Below are positions 28,820 through 36,172 of a DNA stretch of 64,000 nucleotides, one piece after another. The stretch covers positions 4,960,001 to 5,024,000 of the forward strand of contig NZ_CP030840.1 of the NCBI RefSeq assembly GCF_003330725.1. The letters are read 5' to 3'. The DNA is from Acidisarcina polymorpha. GTDB lineage: Bacteria; Acidobacteriota; Terriglobia; Terriglobales; Acidobacteriaceae. The position numbers and the translations under genes were made by a program. Below the pieces are notes generated by a model that had not been told where the DNA came from, ran no database searches, and saw only the letters and a program-made list of their open reading frames with translations. Each line of letters begins with the position of its first letter. Within the stretch, counting starts at the first letter, position 1.

Positions 28820-29090
28820 TCAGCCGTGGTGGCCACATACAAGTATAGAGGTCTTGGCGGCGGTTAGAGCGGTGGCCGAGTGGAGGGACCGCGAGAAAGC
28901 GACGCAGGGGCTTGGGATAACTGTCTCGGCGCTCCAAAACAGGATTAAAGCCTGAGTCGCCGCTGCTTGGTGCGGATGAAGTTCGATCTGTCGATGACGG
29001 AGTCGAGCTGACGGAAGTGGGAGAGATCTGACGCCGAGCTCGCCTCGACTCGGCGGTGCTCGCCGAAGAACTACGGCACAGTAGTTTGTT
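28820..29090 (+). pseudogene. relic of a LysR-type regulator N-terminus
   Basis: From 28845 one frame reads IEVLAAVRAVAEWRD and GLGITVSALQNRIKA, resembling the LysR helix-turn-helix (compare the xITxSALSxxIKxLE pattern). The next base shift gives VDDGVELTEVGEI, the LysR RGVxLTExGE strand, then a stop and RRARLDSAVLAEELR, as in the linker helix. Stops and frameshifts break it and no effector domain remains. The rest of 28533-29175 shows nothing recognisable. Confidence 0.5.
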
Positions 29091-29175
29091 GATACCCACC
29101 TGTTCGCACGCTTTCAGCTGAAATAGGATGAAACATCATTCGCACCATCGGGGCCAGTCAGATCCATAGAATCAG

Positions 29176-30603
29176 CTAATCAGCCAAGGCGGTTCTTATG
29201 CTCAGGGCGATATCGGAGGAGTACGGCGGTGAAGGCAAACTTGCGGGCCCGCCTGGGTGGTTGGCAAGAATATCACTTTTGTCCGTCGCGCCCGTCATGG
29301 TGTTGAGCCATTGTAAAGTATACGAGCCTTTCGGGAGAGTAATCTGTAGTGTCGTCTTGCTCCCGCCCCGGATATAGATCGCATACTGCCTTCCGGGTTC
29401 GGCGAGCACTCTGACCAAGCCGCCGTCCGGAACGCCCCCAGCTACCAATCCTTCTGCCGGGTTTAACTTCACAAGATCGAAGCTTTCCAGAAACGCCTTT
29501 AGATACGAAAGTTCCAAGCGCAGTTTGACGCTACCGCCCCCTGGCGTGCCTGGAGCTACCTGGGCCGAGCCGTTTTCGTGTCCCACCACGAAGGAGTAAT
29601 CGAGATTGTCGTAGACTCCTCCACCCGCCAGCATGTACTGCCATGCCTGCACGTGATAGGGATGATCCGCGTTTCCATCGAAACCGGTCTCGTCATATGA
29701 GAGGACCTTACCCGCAGGGTAGTAATAGCTCATATTCTTCAGATCGCGCTCGTAGTGCATATTGAGCACGGAAATGTGCGCGTTGTCACGGGCATATCGT
29801 GCGCCAGCCTCAGTTGGTTTCGACGGCACATCGTGGGCGATCAGGTGACGCTTCGGAAGAGAATCCTCCGCGGTAGCCGCTACGTTAATCATGTGATCAA
29901 TCCATTCGTTGGATATGTTGGTCCAGGGCTCGTTGACCAGTTCGTAATATAGGTTGTCAAATGCGTTGAGCTCTGTCATGAGCTGTCTAATGAAGAGTTC
30001 CTGTGCAGCCAAAAGGTTGCCATTGTCGAGCGTGAGCGCTTTTTCGCGTGGACAGATGCCGATGCCGTTAATATTGTTCGCGGCATTCATGGGAGAGTGG
30101 TCCCATTGGCCTTGTTGGTAAAAGACAGAGAACAACACCAGTTCGACAACGATCCCGCGCTCATCTGCTTTGGCGAGAAAATCTTTAAGTCGAGCTAGAT
30201 ATTTGGCATCCAGCGAGTTGAGATCGAATTTGTTGCCCCCGAGCACATACCCCGGTTGCAAGCTTCGTGCCCATGGCAGAAGTAACGCTGCGGGATCTGG
30301 AGCGAGGGTATTCTGAACAATCCCAAAATCCCCTGGACTTTCGAAATAGACTCCCGAAAATAACCGGGTATAGTTCAGCCTGTTGGCATGGAGTTCATCG
30401 AGATATCTAACGTAATCGAAGTCCCCGTTGAGGACCGCGCCATAGTGCTCCCCAGAGGTGACCAGTACCGTAGGCTTTCCCCGGAAGAGAAAATAATGGG
30501 GATTGTCAGGATTCTGCCTGATGGGTTCTGATGCGCATGCACTCTGAAAGATTATAAAAACGATAGCGACGACGTTCCAGAAAATAATCCTGGTCATCTT
30601 CAA
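29176..30603 (-). CDS. GH5-like lipoprotein glycoside hydrolase
   Basis: A 475-residue enzyme with a lipoprotein-like leader (VAIVFIIFQSACAS; lipidation Cys23). The barrel contains LYYELVNEPW, giving acid/base Glu225, and VLSYDETGFDG, giving nucleophile Glu305, the clan GH-A arrangement. The last 90 residues form a beta domain with VRVLAEPGRQYAIYIRGG and LQWLNTMTGA, as in the collagen-binding-like C-termini of cellulase-type proteins. A GGAGG ribosome site fits the TTG start at 30603; an ATG two codons in (30597) is an alternative. Substrate is unknown. It lies between LysR and IS3 relics, yet is itself intact. Confidence 0.85.
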   Translation of the reverse strand: MKMTRIIFWNVVAIVFIIFQSACASEPIRQNPDNPHYFLFRGKPTVLVTSGEHYGAVLNGDFDYVRYLDELHANRLNYTRLFSGVYFESPGDFGIVQNTLAPDPAALLLPWARSLQPGYVLGGNKFDLNSLDAKYLARLKDFLAKADERGIVVELVLFSVFYQQGQWDHSPMNAANNINGIGICPREKALTLDNGNLLAAQELFIRQLMTELNAFDNLYYELVNEPWTNISNEWIDHMINVAATAEDSLPKRHLIAHDVPSKPTEAGARYARDNAHISVLNMHYERDLKNMSYYYPAGKVLSYDETGFDGNADHPYHVQAWQYMLAGGGVYDNLDYSFVVGHENGSAQVAPGTPGGGSVKLRLELSYLKAFLESFDLVKLNPAEGLVAGGVPDGGLVRVLAEPGRQYAIYIRGGSKTTLQITLPKGSYTLQWLNTMTGATDKSDILANHPGGPASLPSPPYSSDIALSIRTALAD

Positions 30604-31328
30604 GAATAGCCTCCGTGTGAGTTCGCAAATCTATTAAAAAGCGGTCTCTAAAGGGTTCGTTGAAAGACCTGGCGCAATGAACTTGCCCTTTTTCTTCGCA
30701 ACTGCTGAAGCTCGCGCAACTCGCTCAGACCGAGTTCGGAATACTTCTTCCACAGGTAAAACTTTGCTAGCTCATGCCGTGCCTACGGCAAGCCTCGACC
30801 ACCGTATTCGCTCACTCTGCCTCCCGCAATACTCGCAAAATCTCCTCTTAGCTGTGTCCACGCTTCGCCATCTTCCTGATTTTCCTCTCCGACTTCCAGA
30901 GAATCTAGAAGGCCTCGATCCCTCAGCTTCAGACCAGCTTAGCCTTTGGATTCTGGATCATTTCAAAGATGTCATTTGTTGGAATTTAGCTGCAGTACTT
31001 AACAACTTTCTATAACGAACCACGAGCGTCTTCTAAGAGTTTGACGGTGTGATGCGGCATTGCGTCCCTATTGAAGCAATATCCATTTGAATAACAAGTC
31101 ATTTTGTGACAGAAAATGCTTTTTGTGCGACTTTACGATCAATAGGATCACGAACCGCGCTTTTCGAGCCATCGGTTGTTGACGAGCAGGATAGCTCGCT
31201 CTAGCAGGTCACTGTTTGGAGCAAGGCTTTGATGCATTGATTCCTCGGAACGCGAGGCAATTCCTCGTGGGACGAATGACGACCCTCCGTCCTCCTACCC
31301 AACCTTCAACTCGAAAGGGCGTCTAGCT
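30604..31328. other. 725-base gene-poor region
   Basis: The left part contains the IS3 relic described separately. From about 30830 to 31328 I see no coding frame or strong structure, only the probable promoter region of the downstream propeller gene. Confidence 0.55.
30648..30830 (-). mobile_element. relic of an IS3-family transposase OrfA
   Basis: One minus-strand frame reads VVEACRRHGMS, then TAG, then QSF; the next frame reads KFYLWKKYSELGLSELRELQ and QLRRKRASSLRQV. Joined, they give the OrfA helix-turn-helix and leucine-zipper pattern (CRxHGISEQTFYRWKKxY...RELxQLxxEN). One nonsense, one frameshift and loss of OrfB and of the ends show a dead fragment. Confidence 0.65.
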
Positions 31329-33416
31329 ATGGCTTACAAACAGTTACGGGTTTCTCGCTTTAGTATGATTGCTTTTACGCTCGCATCGTCATTCTCCTTG
31401 GTTCACGCCCAAGGATTATCTAACTCGTTGAATGTCGAGACCTCGTGGATCGGCAATAGCTTCGGCGGGGCAAACGCTCCCAGCGGCCTCTACCAGGTCC
31501 ACGTTCCCGATGATATCGACACCATCTACGTCGATTCCGCAGGCAACGTTTATACCAATACTACCTATGACGAGGCAGGTGAAACGCAAGCCGTCTTCGA
31601 CCCGAACGGGAATCTCGTTGCGGGCCCCTCTGACCAGGGGTACAACGAAAATGGTTATGCGATCACCGCTAACGATAATTTTATTTATTATGTCAACGGC
31701 GGTAAGGTGTTTGCAAGCGCAGCTCCAAAGGCTGGTGGCAGCTACGATCTCGCGCAAAGCAGATCGGGCTCCTTGGTTCAAACCGACGTGCGGGGTCTCG
31801 CCGCCACAGACGGTACGCTTTATGTATCCGACAACACAAACGGACAAATACTCATCTACAGCATCAACCAGGACGGGACGCTCGCCTCGAACCCTGCTTC
31901 GTTCAGCCTCAGCTACCCGCGCGGGTTGGCACTCGGCAGCGACGGTTCACTTTGGATCGTGGAAGCCAATGACAATAGCAGTAGCGGAGCCCAAGTGGTG
32001 CATTACGACGGCAGCGGAAACAATCTCGGGGATGTCATCAACTTTGATGGTAGTGTTGCCCTAACCGGAATAGCAGTAGACACTTCTCATATGCAGAGTC
32101 CCGATGACTTGGTACTGATTTCAGATAACGGACAGGATCAGGATATAAAGATCTACGACGTAGGCAATCTTACGGGTTCGCCGACGGGCTACAACTCCTT
32201 TGGTAATGTCGGGGGGGTCTACAGTAACACTAAAGGCCAGATAGCAGCGCTAAAATTTAAAGGGCTTACCGGCGTTGGAGTTGACGGAAGCGGCAACATC
32301 TATGTCAGCCAAAATGGTGGGCGTGATAGCGTGAATAATCTTGATGGAAACGCTTTCGGCGCCGAGCTAGAAAAGTATTCCCCGAGCGGAAATCAACAAT
32401 GGTCGCGGCTTGGGCTGGAGTTTGTCACCCGGGCAGGCTTCGACCCCGGAGACGACGGACAGGATGTCTACGATACCTGGCACCACTTTAATCTCAACTG
32501 GCAAAACAACACGCCGGGTTCCGAATGGTCTTACACTGGCTTCACCTTGGATCGATTTGAGTTCCCTAGCGATAGCCGGCTGAGCGCTCCAAACTACACA
32601 ACCTGGGTCAGAAGAATCAATGGGAATCGAATTTTGTTTACGACCGGACAGTATGCCGGCTACCTTAATATCTACAAAACCAACGTTGATGGGGATATCG
32701 CAACTGACAGCAGCACGTCTTATCCGGCCCAGGGCTATTACGCGATCTATCCCGATGCCAATGGCGGCATCTGGGAAGCGGGGACTGCGCAACCATCCGA
32801 ATACATTATTTACACTCCGTCCACTGGCCTGGATGGGAATGGCAATCCCACTTATGGAAGCACTCAGTCTTTCAATCGGCCTGCACCTTTTTCTGGATCA
32901 GACGGTATAATCAGGCGGGCACAGTATGATGCGGGATCAGACACGCTCTATCTGGCCGGTTGGAACTCGAGCTATCCGCAACCGGGTCCGATCGGCGACG
33001 ATGGTCCCGGACAAATCTATACTGCTTATCCAGGCTGGCTGGCAAATAATGGAAACGTCTCTCCCGCCTGGACGATCATCTCCGAGCAGGACACCAGCAA
33101 CTATGACTGGCCGGAATCCTTCAGCGTGGCGGAGAAACCCGATGGGACTGAAGGGTATCTGTTCCTAACCTTTAGCGGGATACATAAAATACAGGTATTT
33201 AGTGTTATTGATGGGTCGGCCGTCGGTACAATCACCGCTGACCCGTCGCTCGTGGGTCCGTCAATCCAAACATCTGAGGGGCCCTCTTCCGGCGCGATCG
33301 GTAATGTCGACATGCCTTATGGAATCGACGCTTTCCGTCGGTCGAATGGCGAATATGTAATTCTCAACGAGGAAGACAACCAGGCAAAGAACCTGCTGTT
33401 CCGTTGGGTCCCGTAA
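31329..33416 (+). CDS. secreted beta-propeller protein (paralogue B)
   Basis: A 695-residue protein with signal peptide (MIAFTLASSFSLVHAQG). It aligns with the propeller part of the genes at 24756 and 36173 from the first strand (SWIGNSFGGANAP, YVDSAGNVYTNTTYDEAG) to the end (NEEDNQAKNLLFRWVP), and has NHL-like units (LTGVGVDGSGNIYVSQNGG) and DVYDTWHHFNLNW. It lacks all C-terminal accessory domains and also the EF-hand-like loop of its paralogues. This defines the propeller as the core domain of the family. Exported, role unknown. A hairpin follows its stop. Confidence 0.85.
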   Translation: MAYKQLRVSRFSMIAFTLASSFSLVHAQGLSNSLNVETSWIGNSFGGANAPSGLYQVHVPDDIDTIYVDSAGNVYTNTTYDEAGETQAVFDPNGNLVAGPSDQGYNENGYAITANDNFIYYVNGGKVFASAAPKAGGSYDLAQSRSGSLVQTDVRGLAATDGTLYVSDNTNGQILIYSINQDGTLASNPASFSLSYPRGLALGSDGSLWIVEANDNSSSGAQVVHYDGSGNNLGDVINFDGSVALTGIAVDTSHMQSPDDLVLISDNGQDQDIKIYDVGNLTGSPTGYNSFGNVGGVYSNTKGQIAALKFKGLTGVGVDGSGNIYVSQNGGRDSVNNLDGNAFGAELEKYSPSGNQQWSRLGLEFVTRAGFDPGDDGQDVYDTWHHFNLNWQNNTPGSEWSYTGFTLDRFEFPSDSRLSAPNYTTWVRRINGNRILFTTGQYAGYLNIYKTNVDGDIATDSSTSYPAQGYYAIYPDANGGIWEAGTAQPSEYIIYTPSTGLDGNGNPTYGSTQSFNRPAPFSGSDGIIRRAQYDAGSDTLYLAGWNSSYPQPGPIGDDGPGQIYTAYPGWLANNGNVSPAWTIISEQDTSNYDWPESFSVAEKPDGTEGYLFLTFSGIHKIQVFSVIDGSAVGTITADPSLVGPSIQTSEGPSSGAIGNVDMPYGIDAFRRSNGEYVILNEEDNQAKNLLFRWVP

Positions 33417-33449
33417 TAAGCAATGAAAGTTGCGAAGACAAGTGTTCTT

Positions 33450-33483
33450 GGGCATCAGGCGACTACCTCGCTGCCTGATGCCC
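33450..33483 (+). terminator. hairpin terminator candidate after paralogue B
   Basis: A perfect 11-base stem (33450-33460 with 33473-33483) around a 12-base loop, 34 bases after the stop. No clear T run follows, so it may act weakly or only stabilise the mRNA end. Confidence 0.55.
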
Positions 33484-33523
33484 ATGCTGTTCAGCGAGAA
33501 CGCGAGAAGAATAGCGTTGACAA

Positions 33524-35763
33524 ATGATAACTCCAGTCAAGAATGCTTTTACCGTTTGCCCCTTGGGTTCTTCTCTCGTCTGCCAGTCCCAGGCTTCGGA
33601 CGATCTCGCGTCTCGCGTAGATCCCTTTATTGGGACCTCGACCAACCCCATTCGTGACAACGGGAATACGATTCCCGGGGCTGCGACTCCCTTCGGAATG
33701 CTCTACTGGAGTCCAGACAATCCTGACGGTACGTTCTATCGGTATGGGGATACGACGACTCGCGGCTTCAGTCTGAACTACTTGAGCGGGGCCGGGTGCG
33801 GCACGAACGGTGAGATACCTATTTTGTCGATCCTGGGAATACCTCAAACACCACCTCCCCAATATCCTTTGACTTACAAAGGAGCTTATAAACCAGGTGA
33901 TCAGAAAGCCGAGCCGGGCTATTATTCGGTTAAATTCGAATCCGGGATTAATGTTCGGCTTGCCGCAGCGCCTCGGTCCGGCATCGCCGAGTTGCTATAT
34001 CCTGCCGGCGGGCAGGATCACACACTCCTCGTCGACCTCAGCCGCAATCTTTCTCGGGTCACCGACGCCCAAGTCAAGATACAAGGCAAAGAGATAACGG
34101 GGTCGGTCGATGGCGGCTGGTTCTGTTCGGCGGAAAATCATTACCGGATATTCTTTGTAATTGAAACCGAGCAGGTACCGGACGGCTTCGGTACCTTCGA
34201 TGAAATAGCAGTGAAACCGAGCGTCCCCTTGGCCAAAGGTAGGAGCACAGGGGCATACATAACTTTTGTTTCCACCGTCCGAGCGTGCACGTCAAGGTTG
34301 GAATCTCTTACGTTAGCATCACAAACGCAAGACTAAATCTGCGCACCGAAATTCCCGGCTGAAATGTCCAGCAAGTTCGCAGCGACGCGCGAGCTGCGTG
34401 GAACAAGGTTCTGCAAAGGGTCAGAGTGGAGGGAGGAAACACATCGCAAGAAAACATCTTCTATACCGCGCTCTACCACTCACTGCTTTGACCGTCCATT
34501 TTTAGCGATGTCAATGGGGAATACATTGGATTTGACAAAAAAATACATCGCGCCGAGGGCCGCATTCAGTACGCTAACTTCTCGGGGTGGGATGTCTATC
34601 GCACCCAAACGCAACTGATCTCCATGCTCTTTCCTGGAATTGCGAGTGGCATGGCGGAGTCACTAGTGATCGACGCAAAGGAGGGAAAAGGACTGCCAAT
34701 CTGGCCAGTCGCTAATGACGAAAGCACTGTGATGGTGGAGGATCCTTCAGACTTGATTATTGCCAACACCTATGCTTTTGGTGCTCAAGATTTCGATACC
34801 AAAGGGGCGCTTGCTACCATGCTTCACGGCGCGGACAATCCTGATACCCACATTCGCCTATATGCGGAACGTCCTGGTCTTCGCGATTATCTCAAGCGCG
34901 GATACATTCCTGAAGGGCCTCTCACGACGGGTTCTGCTTCTATCACCCTTGAGGACGCTAATGCCGACTTTGCCATTTCGCAATTTTGCCGAGCGCTGGG
35001 CCAGTCGGGATGCGCCGACAGGTTCCTCGCGCGCTCCGCGAATTGGCGAAAACTCTTTAACCCCAACACTAAGTACATCCGGGCGCGGGATCAAAGCGGC
35101 GTATTTCTCTCAGGCTTTTCTCCGGATAAGACGACGGGATTCGTTGAAGGCAATGCCGCGCAATACACCTGGATGGTCCCCTATGACTTACCCGCCGTCA
35201 TCCAGAGTCTCGGAGGACCGGATGCTGCGAACGCGAGATTGGATGACTACTTCAGCAAATATGGGGAATGGACCGGCAGTGGTTATACTCCCCACTTCTT
35301 CATCAGCAATGAGCCCAGCTTTGGTAATCCATGGATCTACAATTGGACTGGTCACCCGTGGCAAACCCAGAAGGTAGTCCGAAAGACTCGGGACGAGTTG
35401 TTCACCGACACGGCCGGGGGATTGCCCGGTAACGACGATCTAGGAGCCACCTCAGCATGGGTTGTCTTCGGCTATCTGGGTATCTATCCAGCAATTCCGG
35501 GTGTAGGCGGATTCACGTTGAGCACGCCAATCTTTCCTACGGTGAACCTATCGCTAGGTGAACATGATCTACTCATCTCCGCGGATGTCGCTCCTAACAG
35601 GACATATATAGAAAGTGTGTGGCTTGACGGAGTGGCTATATCCAATTGGTGGGTAGGATGGGAACAGCTAAAACGTGCAAAGGAGTTGCACTATGGGTTG
35701 AGGGACGAGCCGAATAGCGATTCTGGTGAGCGGCCACCCTCCTTCCCTCCCCAGCCTCGCTAG
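33524..35763 (+). pseudogene. broken GH92 exo-alpha-mannosidase
   Basis: The 5' part reads as a GH92 N-domain: RVDPFIGTSTNPIRDNG, IPGAATPFGMLYWSPDN, GFSLNYLSGAGCG. The frame is lost near 34270-34290, after AYITFVSTV. The next frame continues VHVKVGISYVSITNARLNLR, but has TGA where Trp is expected after TEIPG, and a second TGA after ALYHSLL (34495-34497), before SIFSDVNGEYIGFD. The rest is open to the stop at 35763 and includes GYIPEGPLTTGSASITLEDA, YTPHFFISNEPS and PGNDDLGATSAW, the catalytic-domain motifs. One frameshift plus two nonsense codons indicate inactivation. GH92 enzymes remove alpha-mannose from N-glycan or mannan. Confidence 0.88.
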
Positions 35764-36172
35764 GCGTCTAAGTCGTTTAGATTGCGAAGATGTAGAGGTT
35801 CAGATCAAAGTGTCCGGTTGGCAAGATACAGTTTATTAGAACGATCTTAGGACAGGAGAACTGCGAAGAAGGCGGATGGGCTGTCGCAGACTGTCCACCG
35901 ATGATCAATTGGGATGACTCTTTAGATTAGGCGCCCCGCGACTCCAGACGAATGTGCAGGTTTGTGACAAGAATAGCGTAGCTCACCGGACCAGTAAGCC
36001 GCTGATGCCATGTCCGGGCGTAAAATGTTGCCGGAATTAAGCCTTACGTGAGCGGTAGGTTCCTCATAAAGAATCATCGCTATCTTTATAGACTCGAATT
36101 GGGTGTCCACCCTAAGGTTGAGGCGTTCTTGGAGCAGACCTTTCATTGTTCAGGATTCTCAGGAGGCTCAAT
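35764..36172. other. 409-base region upstream of paralogue C
   Basis: No coding frame or strong repeat was seen. The last 12 bases contain the ribosome site listed separately. Confidence 0.5.
36161..36166 (+). promoter_or_regulatory. Shine-Dalgarno site deciding the TTG start of paralogue C
   Basis: A perfect AGGAGG lies 6 bases before the TTG at 36173. The upstream TTG at 36146 has no comparable site. Confidence 0.7.

Noticed and set aside
30677-31015. 112-codon plus-strand frame
   Set aside because: It is antisense to the IS3 OrfA relic and lacks any family resemblance.
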